Assembly (NCBI GenBank): GCA_002320815.1
Contig: DCLA01000010.1
Coordinates: forward strand, 101,164-165,163
DNA from: Myxococcales bacterium UBA1660
Lineage (GTDB): Bacteria; Myxococcota_A; Polyangia; Polyangiales; Houyiibacteriaceae
Direction: 5' to 3'
Length of the DNA: 64,000 nucleotides
The translations under genes and the position numbers were made by a program. The notes beneath the pieces were generated by a model. That model made no database searches and was not told where the DNA came from. It saw only the letters and a list, made by a program, of their open reading frames with translations. This document shows positions 19,192 to 28,032 of this stretch, in pieces (positions within the stretch are counted from its first letter, which is position 1; every line of letters begins with the position of its first letter).

Positions 19192-20538
19192 TCAACCTGT
19201 TGCGCGTCGTTCGGCGAGCCTCTCGAGGAACTTCGTGGAGAGGTTTCCGGACACGAAATCCGGGTCCTGGAGGATCCGGCGGTGCAGCGGGAGGTTGGTG
19301 CGGATGCCGTCGATGATGGTCTCGTCGACCGCGCGCCGGAGCCGGCGGATCGCGATGTCCCGGGTGGGACCGACGGCGATCAGCTTGGCGATGAGGGAGT
19401 CGTAGACCCGGGGCACCGTCCAACCGGCGAAGACGCCGTCGTCGATGCGGATGCCGGGACCCCCCGCGGGGTGGTAGCTGGTGATCTTGCCGGGCCACGG
19501 GACGTAGGTGTCCGGGTCCTCGGCGTTGATCCGCAGCTCGATGGCGTGCCCCTTCATGCCCGGCTCGTCGGGCAGGGTGGGGGTCTCTCCGGCGGCGAGC
19601 CGGATCTGCTCCATCACCAGGTCCACGCCGGTGACCTCTTCGGTGACCGGGTGCTCCACCTGGATGCGCGTGTTCATCTCCATGAACGCCAGGTTGCCCC
19701 GCTCGTCCATGAGGAACTCGAGGGTGCCCGCCGAGCGGTAGCCGCTCTCGCGGAGCGCGCGCTCGATGGTCGAGGTCATGTCCCGGCGGAGCTCCTCGGT
19801 CATGGCGACCGAGGGGGCCTCCTCGAGGATCTTCTGGTGTCGGCGCTGGATCGAGCACTCGCGCTCGCCCAGGACCCACACCTTGCCGGCGCCGTCGCAG
19901 AGCACCTGGAACTCGATGTGCCGGGGCTCCTCGACGTAGCGCTCGCAGTAGAGGTCGCCGTTCTTGAACGACGCCTCGGCCTCGGCGCGGGCGCGGGGGT
20001 AGGCCTTCCGCATCGACTCGGCGTCGCGGATGATCTGCATGCCGCGGCCACCGCCGCCGCCGGACGCCTTGAGCATCACCGGGAAGCCGACGGCCTCCGC
20101 CTGACGCACGGCGTCGTCCGCGTCCTGGATGACCTGGGAGCCCTCCATCAGCGGGAGACCCAACCGCTTGGCCAGGGCGCGGGCGGGGACCTTCTCGCCC
20201 CACTGGCTCATGTCCTCGGGGCGGGGCCCGATGAACGTGAGGCCACAGTCGGAGACGATCTGCGCGAAGTCGGCGTTCTCGCTGAGGAAGCCGTAGCCGG
20301 GATGGACCGCATCGGCACCGGTGATCTCGGCGGCTGCGAGGATCGCGGGCACGTTGAGGTAGCTCTGGGTGGCGTCGGGCGGACCGATGCAGACCGCTTC
20401 GTCGGCGAGGCGCACGTGGAGCGCCTCGGCGTCGACCTCGGAGTGCACGGCGACGGTCTCGATGCCGAGCTCGCGGCACGCGCGGAGCACCCGGAGCGCG
20501 ATCTCGCCCCGGTTCGCGATGAGGACCTTCTGGAACAT
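19192..20538 (-). CDS. accC: Biotin carboxylase subunit of acetyl-CoA carboxylase
   Basis: 448 residues, full length for AccC. It starts MFQKVLIANRGEIALRVLRA and has the family's HPGYGFLSEN, the glycine-rich ATP loop KASGGGGGRGM, the EFLMD block, and MNTRIQVEHPVTEEVTG, which contains the catalytic Glu/Arg region. It carboxylates the biotin carried by AccB with ATP and bicarbonate, the first half of malonyl-CoA synthesis. The ATG overlaps the accB stop by one base, so the two subunits are made together. The carboxyltransferase subunit accD is at 24806 on the other strand; accA is not in the window. Confidence 0.97.
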   Translation of the reverse strand: MFQKVLIANRGEIALRVLRACRELGIETVAVHSEVDAEALHVRLADEAVCIGPPDATQSYLNVPAILAAAEITGADAVHPGYGFLSENADFAQIVSDCGLTFIGPRPEDMSQWGEKVPARALAKRLGLPLMEGSQVIQDADDAVRQAEAVGFPVMLKASGGGGGRGMQIIRDAESMRKAYPRARAEAEASFKNGDLYCERYVEEPRHIEFQVLCDGAGKVWVLGERECSIQRRHQKILEEAPSVAMTEELRRDMTSTIERALRESGYRSAGTLEFLMDERGNLAFMEMNTRIQVEHPVTEEVTGVDLVMEQIRLAAGETPTLPDEPGMKGHAIELRINAEDPDTYVPWPGKITSYHPAGGPGIRIDDGVFAGWTVPRVYDSLIAKLIAVGPTRDIAIRRLRRAVDETIIDGIRTNLPLHRRILQDPDFVSGNLSTKFLERLAERRATG

Positions 20539-20984
20539 CAGCGCTGCACGCGGAAGAGACGGTCGCCGTACTCGACGGGCTTGCCGTTCTCCACGAGGAT
20601 CTCGAGGATCTTGCCGGAGAACTCCGCCTCGATCTCGTTCATCAGCTTCATGGCTTCGACGATGCAGAGGGTCTGCCCCGCCTCGAAGCTCGAGCCCTCG
20701 TTGACGAAGGCCTTCGAGGTCGGGTTCGGCGCCCGGTAGAAGGTGCCGACGAAGGGCGAGGTGACGTACTCGCCTTCGACCTCGGCCTCTTCGGCCGCCG
20801 GAGCGGCGGACGCGGGCGGCGGCGCGAACGAGGGCGCCTGGGTCATCATGGGCATGGGGATCGCGGCGGCAGAGCCCCGGCGGAGCACGATGCGCTCTTC
20901 GCCGCGCTCGAGCTCGAGCTCGCTCATGCCGTGATCGTCCATGGCTTTCATCAGCTCACGGAGCTGGTCGAGGTCGACTTCCAC
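20538..20984 (-). CDS. accB: Biotin carboxyl carrier protein
   Basis: 148 residues from GTG 20984, preceded by an AAAAGGAACA ribosome-binding site. The N-terminal helix (MEVDLDQLRELMKAMDDHGM) is typical of AccB; an Ala/Pro linker (about residues 45-75) leads to the lipoyl-like domain with the biotinylation motif EAMKLM, modified Lys about residue 113. It carries carboxybiotin between AccC and the AccA/AccD carboxyltransferase. In a run roadblock-aroQ-accB-accC-TPR, all on the minus strand; efp, often found in this run, is absent. Confidence 0.97.
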   Translation of the reverse strand: MEVDLDQLRELMKAMDDHGMSELELERGEERIVLRRGSAAAIPMPMMTQAPSFAPPPASAAPAAEEAEVEGEYVTSPFVGTFYRAPNPTSKAFVNEGSSFEAGQTLCIVEAMKLMNEIEAEFSGKILEILVENGKPVEYGDRLFRVQR

Positions 20985-21023
20985 TGTTCCTTTTCGCTCT
21001 CTCCGCGGTCGGCGCGGATGCGC

Positions 21024-21470
21024 CTAGCCGTCGGTCCGGCGGAGATAGCCGATGAGCGCCCGCAAGCCAAGGGAGTAGCTGTCCGCACCGAAGCCGGTGA
21101 CGACTCCGACGGCCGCGGACGCGGTGTGGCTGTGGGCCCGGAAGGCCTCCCGCGCGTGCACGTTGGACAGGTGGACCTCCACCGCGGGTAGCGGGATCGC
21201 GCGCAGCGCGTCGCCCAACGCGATCGACGTGTGGGTGTAGGCGCCGAAGTTGAACAGCACCCCGGCGTGGGTCGCGCGCGCCGCGTGGAGCCGATCGAGG
21301 AGCTCGCCCTCGTGGTTCGACTGATGGCAGTCGACCTCCACGCCGAGCTCGGCCGCGAGCTCCCGCAGGGAGTCGTCGATCGCCGCGAGGGTGGTCAGCC
21401 CGTACACGTCGACCTGCCGGGTCCCCAGGAGGTTCAGGTTCGGCCCGTGCAGGACCAGGATCGTCTCCAT
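21024..21470 (-). CDS. aroQ: Type II 3-dehydroquinate dehydratase
   Basis: 148 residues, standard for the family. It has the N-terminal LHGPNLNLLGTRQ (conserved Asn/Arg), the catalytic Tyr in VDVYG, QSNHEGELLDRLHAA, FNFGAYTHTSIALGDAL, and VEVHLSNVHAREAFR. It converts 3-dehydroquinate to 3-dehydroshikimate in the shikimate pathway, acting as a cytoplasmic dodecamer. The ATG at 21470 has an AGGAAG ribosome-binding site and follows the Roadblock stop by 7 bases, so it belongs to the same minus-strand run as accB and accC. Confidence 0.97.
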   Translation of the reverse strand: METILVLHGPNLNLLGTRQVDVYGLTTLAAIDDSLRELAAELGVEVDCHQSNHEGELLDRLHAARATHAGVLFNFGAYTHTSIALGDALRAIPLPAVEVHLSNVHAREAFRAHSHTASAAVGVVTGFGADSYSLGLRALIGYLRRTDG

Positions 21471-21477
21471 GAGCTTC

Positions 21478-21840
21478 CTAGAACGTCAGCTCGCTCGCGA
21501 GCGACTGGCCGCGGGTGCGGAGCAGGAAGCGCGCCTTGCCGAGGTTGCCGGAGGGCTGGAGCGTCACCGCGACGAAGTACTCTTCGTTGATGAGCCGGAT
21601 CACCGTCACCAGCCGCTCGGCCTTGATGGCGACCTCCTTGGCGGCCCCGGCCTGGAGCATCTCGGCGGCCTTGAGGATCTGCTTCAGAACGACCGAGTAC
21701 TCCATGCCCACCGACTCGACATCGATGGTCTGGCCGTCCCGGACGTACTGGTCGACGGGGATGCCGTCGTAGCCCATCAGGAGGCCGGCGATGCCGCCCT
21801 CGGTGTTGTCGACGACGGATTGGAGGACTTCCTTGAACAT
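21478..21840 (-). CDS. Roadblock/LC7-like (MglB-family-like) protein
   Basis: 120 residues from the ATG at 21840. The pattern VVDNTEGGIAGLLMGYDGIP, then DVESVGMEYSVVLKQILKAA, then AERLVTVIRLINEEYFVAVT and a final LGKARFLLRTRG fits Roadblock/LC7 proteins, small dimers that regulate Ras-like GTPases such as MglA. It heads the aroQ-accB-accC-TPR run and is 7 bases from aroQ. With a TPR protein at the far end, a role in a MglA-type polarity circuit is an attractive inference. An upstream in-frame ATG would add seven residues. Confidence 0.8.
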   Translation of the reverse strand: MFKEVLQSVVDNTEGGIAGLLMGYDGIPVDQYVRDGQTIDVESVGMEYSVVLKQILKAAEMLQAGAAKEVAIKAERLVTVIRLINEEYFVAVTLQPSGNLGKARFLLRTRGQSLASELTF

Positions 21841-21983
21841 GCGCGAGGGCGATCTCCGCATGGAACGGGACCCGGGGTCAAGTTCGCTGGCGTACCGCGC
21901 GCGACGAGGGGCGCTCCCCCGAGGGCGCGCGGGGCTCTTCGGGTGCGCTCGGCGTGCGGGCCCGCGCCACGCTCCCCGGGCGC

Positions 21984-22073
21984 TCAGCGATCGCGGTCGT
22001 CGAGCTTGCGGGTGAGCGCCACGGCGACGAGCCCGAGCAAAAAGAAGAGCGACCAAGCCATCCAAGCCGGCAT
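21984..22073 (-). CDS. Possible 29-residue membrane peptide
   Basis: A 29-codon frame (MPAWMAWSLFFLLGLVAVAL, then a charged tail) that would make a single-pass membrane peptide. No clear ribosome-binding site precedes it. It lies between the Roadblock gene and tRNA-Leu, transcribed toward the former. Plausible but weakly supported. Confidence 0.3.
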   Translation of the reverse strand: MPAWMAWSLFFLLGLVAVALTRKLDDRDR

Positions 22074-22190
22074 AGGAGGGCAGGTTAGAGGTTTCTGCAT
22101 CGCTTGTCGTTTTCCTTGCTTGACTTCTCTGCTGCCGAGGCTAAACAGGCGTCTCCCAACGGGGCTCCGGCCCTCGGGACCTGACAACTT

Positions 22191-22275
22191 GCGGATGTGG
22201 CGGAATTGGCAGACGCGCTGGATTAAGGATCCAGTGGGGCAACCCGTGGAGGTTCGACTCCTCTCGTCCGCACCA
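22191..22275 (+). tRNA. tRNA-Leu(AAG)
   Basis: An 85-base class II tRNA with encoded CCA. Acceptor GCGGATG pairs with CGTCCGC; anticodon stem CTGGA/TCCAG closes a loop TTAAGGA, giving anticodon AAG; a long variable arm is present, as expected for Leu. A34 is unusual in bacteria, where GAG is the common anticodon for this codon box. Confidence 0.93.
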
Positions 22276-22292
22276 ACGGTCCCACGAAGAAA

Positions 22293-22319
22293 GGCTACCC
22301 CGACGGGGTAGCCTTTTTT
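22293..22319 (+). terminator. Terminator of tRNA-Leu
   Basis: GGCTACCCC and GGGGTAGCC form a nearly perfect hairpin with a three-base loop, directly followed by a run of six T. Confidence 0.9.
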
Positions 22320-22379
22320 CGTTCAGTCCTCTCGAACTCCCCGCGGCCGCGCCCCATCGGAGCGCGGCCGCCGACGCGC

Positions 22380-22811
22380 TCAGCCGACGACGCTGAGGAG
22401 CTTCGTCATGCGCAGCATGAGCGGCAGGTGCGCCACCGCGCCGGTCACCTGGATGGCCCCGTCGGCGGAGGCCTTGGCCACCTCCCGCGCCACCTCGCCC
22501 CGCGGGTCGGGCAGCCCGAAGCGGGGCTCGAGCTCCACCAGGGACATCTTGGTGATCCACTCGCTCGAGGTGCGGACGGTGGTGTCCGGGATGCCGTGGA
22601 AGTCGTCGTAGATGGTCACGCCGCCGTCGTGGAAGTGCAGGGTCACGACCATCTGCAGATCCTCGATCACGAGGGCCACCCGGCCGCGCATGCGGCGCAG
22701 GGTGTCCTTCTTGCCCGGGCGTTCGGTGAGGTTGTCGCGCACGAGCTGCGCGAGCATCGAGGTGAACCCGTTGCGCTCCGCGCCGGGTCCGAGGGTCACG
22801 AAGGGTTCCAT
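22380..22811 (-). CDS. SCP2 sterol-binding-like protein
   Basis: 143 residues. The beta-strand pattern RVALVIEDLQMVVTLHFHDG, then GVTIYDDFHGIPDTTVRTSS, and the terminal GAIQVTGAVAHLPLMLRMTK resemble SCP2-like lipid-binding domains. It lies 13 bases downstream of a second SCP2-like gene, apparently an operon of two relatives. These soluble proteins bind lipids in a hydrophobic tunnel; the ligand is unknown. Confidence 0.65.
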   Translation of the reverse strand: MEPFVTLGPGAERNGFTSMLAQLVRDNLTERPGKKDTLRRMRGRVALVIEDLQMVVTLHFHDGGVTIYDDFHGIPDTTVRTSSEWITKMSLVELEPRFGLPDPRGEVAREVAKASADGAIQVTGAVAHLPLMLRMTKLLSVVG

Positions 22812-22824
22812 CGGGGGCTCCGGT

Positions 22825-23268
22825 TCAGGCGGGCGGCTGCGGGGCGGCGTCGAAGTCGGTGTCGACCGCGGTCGCGCTGTTCACCAGGGCGCGCGACGAC
22901 TCCACGAAGCGCAGCATGGTGGGCAGCGCGCCCTTGGTGAGCTTCAGCTTGCCCTCCATCATCGCCTTGATGGGGTCGACCTCGCCGCGGATCACGCTGA
23001 GCCAGCGGTCGTAGTCGGCGACGATCACGAAGGGGGCGGCGTCCATGGCGCCGAGGCCCTTCACGTACTCGATGCCTCGGCACTCGCCCTGGTGCACGTC
23101 GAGGACGAAGCCCATGGCGTCGTCGATGCCGCGCTCGGGGGTCGCCTTGACCGCCATGGCGACCTTGCCGAAGGTCCACGGCTTGCCGTGCTTCCGGTAG
23201 GTCTCGTTCTGGTTCACGGCGTCGCGGAACGCGTCCGCCCAACCACGGGAAGGAAAGGGATGGCCCAT
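22825..23268 (-). CDS. SCP2 sterol-binding domain protein
   Basis: 147 residues from the ATG at 23268. The pattern APFVIVADYDRWLSVIRGEV followed by DPIKAMMEGKLKLTKGALPT is characteristic of bacterial SCP2 domains (the 'W..vi.g..dp..a...gklk..g' block). The N-terminal ~60 residues are helical, then VAMAVKATPERGIDDAMGFV leads into the beta sheet. First of two adjacent SCP2-like genes; probably a lipid or acyl-CoA carrier, ligand unknown. Confidence 0.75.
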   Translation of the reverse strand: MGHPFPSRGWADAFRDAVNQNETYRKHGKPWTFGKVAMAVKATPERGIDDAMGFVLDVHQGECRGIEYVKGLGAMDAAPFVIVADYDRWLSVIRGEVDPIKAMMEGKLKLTKGALPTMLRFVESSRALVNSATAVDTDFDAAPQPPA

Positions 23269-23343
23269 GGCGGCGGACCATGACGCGGGCCACCCGGGGG
23301 GGCAACGCGGGGCTCGGGGCTCCCCGCGTGCTAAGGCGACCCC

Positions 23344-23949
23344 ATGCTCCGACCCGTGCTCCGCCCCATGTTCCGACCCGCCGCCGCCCTCGTCCTCGCT
23401 TCGCTCGCCGCGTGCGGACCGAGCCCGACGCCGGTGACGCCGGCGGAGCTGCCCGCCGAGGACCAAGCGCTCCTGCGCTGTCAGCTCGTGGGGACCTGGC
23501 GCCTGGCCGGGGTCGGCTCCCAGCCCCAGGGCATGACCGCGGCGCGCTGGACCCTGCGCGCCGACGGGAGCGGCGAGTACGAGGAGCCCGAAGCCAGCGA
23601 GCGCGGGTCCGGGGTCGCCGGGGCGACCACGACGCCGCTCCGGTGGAGCCTGACCGGGCGGAACCTGAACCTCCGCGACGACCAGAGCACGACCACCTTC
23701 CGCGTGGACGACTTCGACGCCGACGCGATGACCTGGTTCCTCTACGACAGCTCCACCCGCTACACCCTCGCGCGGGCGGGCACCGCCGAACCCTGTCCGC
23801 CGCCGCCGCCGCAGCCGGCGCCGGAGCCGGAGCAGCAGCCCGACGCCGCCAGCGAGCGGGCGGAGGACGACGGCGACGCCGAAGCTCCGGCGGACGCCGA
23901 TCCGTCTCCCGCCGCCGCCGCCGCCGCCGCCGAAGGCGATGACGGCTAG
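23344..23949 (+). CDS. Lipoprotein with lipocalin-like domain
   Basis: 201 residues. The signal MFRPAAALVLASLAACGP (from the third Met) ends in a lipobox Cys; the longer start at 23344 adds LRPVLRP. Residues about 40-150 (QLVGTWRLAGV, then RWTLRADGSGEYEEPE) recall the GxW and W..DG signature of lipocalin-like beta-barrels. The tail is low-complexity Pro/Ala/Asp. Function unknown. Confidence 0.65.
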   Translation: MLRPVLRPMFRPAAALVLASLAACGPSPTPVTPAELPAEDQALLRCQLVGTWRLAGVGSQPQGMTAARWTLRADGSGEYEEPEASERGSGVAGATTTPLRWSLTGRNLNLRDDQSTTTFRVDDFDADAMTWFLYDSSTRYTLARAGTAEPCPPPPPQPAPEPEQQPDAASERAEDDGDAEAPADADPSPAAAAAAAEGDDG

Positions 23950-23973
23950 GTCCCGCTCGGCTAGCGTGCAGCC

Positions 23974-24723
23974 ATGGCGGACCTGCTGCGCTCCACGCTC
24001 CTGACCGAGGCGGGCTTCGCCCACGGCTTCTCCCTCCGCACCGGCGGCGTCAGCGAGGGGCCCTTCGCCAGCCTGAACCTCGGGCGCGGTCTGGGGGATC
24101 CCACCGCGGCCGTGGAGACCAACCATCGCCGCTTCGCCGAGGCCGTGGGCTACGTGCCCGGCTCCCTCTTCGAGCTGAGCCAGGTCCACGGGCGCCGAGT
24201 CCGCGAGGCCGAGCCCGGCGAGGACCCGGCGCTCGTTCGCCAGGAGGAAGGCGACGGTCTCTTCGCCCGCCGCGCGGGGCTCGCGGTGGGGATCCGGGTC
24301 GCCGACTGTATGCCGGTGCTCCTCGCGCATCCGCGCAGCGGAGACGTCGCGGCGGTCCACGCCGGCTGGCGCGGCGTAGAGCAGCGCATCGTCACCGCGG
24401 CCGTCGAGGCCCTGGGTCACCCGCCCGCCGAGCTCCTGGTGGCGATCGGACCCCACATCCGCCAGGCGCGCTTCGAGGTGGGGGAGGAGGTGGCCGAGCG
24501 CCTCGCCGCGGTGGCCGGGGACGGGCCCCAGGTCGTCGATCGGAGCGGCGCCAAGCCCCACGTGGACCTCACGACGATCGTCCGGCGCGAGCTCGCGGGG
24601 GCCGGGGTGACCCAGGTCGACGACGTGGGCGGGTGCACCCACGCCGACCCGGCGCGCTTCTTCTCCTACCGTCGCGAAGGCACCACCGGGCGCCACCTGG
24701 CGGCCATCGTCGCCCGCGGCTGA
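23974..24723 (+). CDS. pgeF: Peptidoglycan editing factor / laccase-domain protein
   Basis: 249 residues, typical for YfiH/PgeF. Markers: HGFSLRTGGVSEGPFASLNL at the N terminus, LSQVHGRRV (first metal-site His), VADCMPVLL (Cys ligand), AAVHAGWRGVEQRIV (second His) and AIGPHIRQARFEVG. In E. coli the homologue removes wrongly incorporated serine from peptidoglycan precursors; others were described as polyphenol oxidases or adenosine-processing enzymes. It precedes accD by 82 bases. Confidence 0.93.
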   Translation: MADLLRSTLLTEAGFAHGFSLRTGGVSEGPFASLNLGRGLGDPTAAVETNHRRFAEAVGYVPGSLFELSQVHGRRVREAEPGEDPALVRQEEGDGLFARRAGLAVGIRVADCMPVLLAHPRSGDVAAVHAGWRGVEQRIVTAAVEALGHPPAELLVAIGPHIRQARFEVGEEVAERLAAVAGDGPQVVDRSGAKPHVDLTTIVRRELAGAGVTQVDDVGGCTHADPARFFSYRREGTTGRHLAAIVARG

Positions 24724-24805
24724 GCCGGGGTCGCCGCCCGGCGCCCCGAGAAAAAGGCCACCTGGCCGCTACCGTGGGGTGGGGGTCCCGTGTTAAGCCC
24801 CGGCC

Positions 24806-25645
<840 letters not shown>

Positions 25646-25652
25646 GCGCGCC

Positions 25653-26960
25653 ATGGCGAGCTACGAGGAAGCCCTCCGCTGGCTCTACGGGCTCAGCGCC
25701 CGCGGCGTTCGCCTCGAGCTGGACCGGATGGGCGGCGCGGTGGCCCACCGCGGTCACCCGGAGCGGGACGTGCCCGTGGTCCACGTGGCCGGCACCAACG
25801 GCAAGGGCAGCGTCTGCGCGCTGATCGAGCGGGCGCTCCGCGAGGCCGGCTACCGCACCGGGCACTTCGCGTCGCCGCATCTGCACCAGTTCACCGAGCG
25901 GGTGCGCATCGACGGCGAGCCCCTGAGCGAGGCCGAGGTCGCCGAGCGCCTCCGGGAGCTGCGCTCGGCGCTGCCCTCCATGCCGCCGCTGACCTTCTTC
26001 GAGATCGCCACGCTGATGGCCTTCGAGACGTTCCGGGATCGCGCCTGCGACGTCGCGGTGCTCGAGGTGGGCCTCGGCGGCCGACTCGACGCCACCAACG
26101 TGGCCCACGACCGACGGGTCAGCGTGATCACCCGGATCGCCAGGGACCACACCCGGATCCTGGGCGACACCCTGGGCGCCATCGCGGTGGAGAAGGGCGG
26201 CATCCTCCGGCCCGGGGTCCCCGCCGTGCTCGGCGTGCGCGAGCCGGAGGCGCGGGCCGCGCTGGAGCCCCTGGTGGAGGCGACCGGCGTGCCCGGATGG
26301 TGGATCGGGGAGGACTTCGACGGGCGCTCCCTGGACGAAGGCACCCCCGCGCTCGACGCGCCCCATCGGGTATCGCTCCGGATCGGCGCCGAGACTCACG
26401 AGACCGCGCTGGGCCTCGCCGGGGCCCACCAGGCGACCAACGCGGCCATCGCCCGGGCGGCCTTGGTGCGGCTCCGGGACCGGGGCTTCGCGGTCGACGA
26501 CGCCACCATCGACCGGGCCTTCGCCGCGGCCCGCTGGCCGGGGCGGCTGGAGGTCTTCGCCGACGAAGGCCGGACGGTGGTCGTCGACTGCGCCCACAAC
26601 CCCGACGGCTGCGAGGCCCTGGCGGCCTTCCTCCGCTCCCGTCGGGTCCCCGGGCCGGCGGTGCTCCTCTTCGGCGCCATGACCGACAAGGCCCACGAGG
26701 GGATGCTGGCGCCCCTGGACGGGCTGGTGGACCACCGGGTCTACGCCATCCCGCCCATGCCCCGCGCGCCGGAGGACCTCGCGGTCTTCACCGCGGTGCG
26801 GCCCGGGGAGATCGCCCCCACCGTCGAGGCGGGCCTCGCGCGGGCGAGCGAGCTCGCGGGCGAGGGGGGCACGCTGATCGTCGCCGGCTCCATCTTCCTG
26901 GTGCAGGAGGTCCGCGCCCGCCTGCTCGGGGTCCCCAGCGATCCCCCCATCGCGATGTGA
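25653..26960 (+). CDS. folC: Dihydrofolate/folylpolyglutamate synthase
   Basis: 435 residues. ATP-binding loop VAGTNGKGSVCALIE, then GHFASPHLHQFTERVRIDGE, FFEIATLMAF, the Mg-site VLEVGLGGRLDATN, VSVITRIARDHTRILG with the Lys in VEKGGI, and the C-terminal DCAHNPDGCEAL are all family landmarks. It joins dihydropteroate to L-Glu and/or extends the polyglutamate tail of folates. It starts 7 bases after accD, consistent with co-transcription. Confidence 0.96.
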   Translation: MASYEEALRWLYGLSARGVRLELDRMGGAVAHRGHPERDVPVVHVAGTNGKGSVCALIERALREAGYRTGHFASPHLHQFTERVRIDGEPLSEAEVAERLRELRSALPSMPPLTFFEIATLMAFETFRDRACDVAVLEVGLGGRLDATNVAHDRRVSVITRIARDHTRILGDTLGAIAVEKGGILRPGVPAVLGVREPEARAALEPLVEATGVPGWWIGEDFDGRSLDEGTPALDAPHRVSLRIGAETHETALGLAGAHQATNAAIARAALVRLRDRGFAVDDATIDRAFAAARWPGRLEVFADEGRTVVVDCAHNPDGCEALAAFLRSRRVPGPAVLLFGAMTDKAHEGMLAPLDGLVDHRVYAIPPMPRAPEDLAVFTAVRPGEIAPTVEAGLARASELAGEGGTLIVAGSIFLVQEVRARLLGVPSDPPIAM

Positions 26961-27003
26961 AACGGTAGAAACGAGCGCGCCGGGGGGCCATACTCCGCCA
27001 CCC

Positions 27004-28032
27004 ATGAGCGCCTTCCTCGACGCCTGCCGCCGCAAGCCCTCCACCCACACGCCCATCTGGCTCATGCGCCAGGCGGGTCGCTACCAGGCCTCCTACCAGG
27101 CCATCCGCTCCAAGGTCTCCTTCCTGGAGCTCTGCAAGACGCCGGACCTCGCCTGCCAGGTCACCGTCGACGCGGTGGAGCAGCTCGGGGTGGACGCGGC
27201 GATCATCTTCGCCGACATCCTCTTGGTCCTCGACCCCCTGGGCATCGACTTCGACTTCGAGAAGGGCCACGGCCCCAAGATCTACAACCCGGTCCGGGAC
27301 GCGAAGGCCATCGACGCCATGCCCGAGACCATCGATGCCGAGGCCTCCCTGGGCTACGTGATGGAGGCCATCCGGCTGGTGCGGCGGGCCATCGACGTGC
27401 CGCTCATCGGATTCTCCGCGGCGCCCTTCACGCTGGCGGCCTACGCCATCGAGGGCGGCGGCTCCAAGAGCTACTACGAGACCAAGCAGCTCATGTACGG
27501 CGACGAGGGGGCCTGGAAGGTCCTCATGACCAAGGTCGCCGACGCGCTCGCCCTCTATCTGCGCGCCCAGGTGGACGCCGGCGCCCAGGCGCTGCAGCTC
27601 TTCGACAGCTGGGTGGGCATCCTCTCGCCCGCCGACTACGAGCGCTACGTGGCGCCCTACACCAAGCGCATCTTCGACGCGCTGAGCGACGTGGACGTGC
27701 CGACGCTCCACTTCGGCACCGGCAACCCCGAGCTCCTCGTGCCCATGCAGGAGGTCGGCGGCGACGTGATCGGCGTGGACTGGCGCATCGACCTCGGCGA
27801 CGCCTGGGACCGCCTCGGCGGGCCGGAGGAGACCGCGGTCCAGGGCAACCTGGAGCCGGCGATGTTGCTCGCCCCGGTGGACGTGATGAAGGCCGCCGCC
27901 GACGAGGTCCTGAAGAGCGCCGGAGGGCACCCGGGCCACATCTTCAACCTGGGCCACGGGATCATGCCCACCGCCACCGTCGACCAAGTGCGGGCGCTGG
28001 TCGATCACGTACACGAGAAGACCAGCCGTTGA
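27004..28032 (+). CDS. hemE: Uroporphyrinogen decarboxylase
   Basis: 342 residues, the usual HemE length. Signature PIWLMRQAGRYQASYQAIRS near the N terminus (catalytic Arg of the RQAGRY motif), IFADILLVLDPLGIDFDF (catalytic Asp region), GFSAAPFTLAAYAIEG and the terminal FNLGHGIMPTATVDQVRALV. It converts uroporphyrinogen III to coproporphyrinogen III in heme synthesis. Its stop overlaps the next gene, hemG, by four bases. Confidence 0.97.
   Translation: MSAFLDACRRKPSTHTPIWLMRQAGRYQASYQAIRSKVSFLELCKTPDLACQVTVDAVEQLGVDAAIIFADILLVLDPLGIDFDFEKGHGPKIYNPVRDAKAIDAMPETIDAEASLGYVMEAIRLVRRAIDVPLIGFSAAPFTLAAYAIEGGGSKSYYETKQLMYGDEGAWKVLMTKVADALALYLRAQVDAGAQALQLFDSWVGILSPADYERYVAPYTKRIFDALSDVDVPTLHFGTGNPELLVPMQEVGGDVIGVDWRIDLGDAWDRLGGPEETAVQGNLEPAMLLAPVDVMKAAADEVLKSAGGHPGHIFNLGHGIMPTATVDQVRALVDHVHEKTSR

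Noticed and set aside
22343..22372. GC-rich palindrome near the end of the first SCP2 gene as a terminator
   Set aside because: The stem is plausible (CGGCCGCG...), but there is no T-tract and the region is GC-rich by default.
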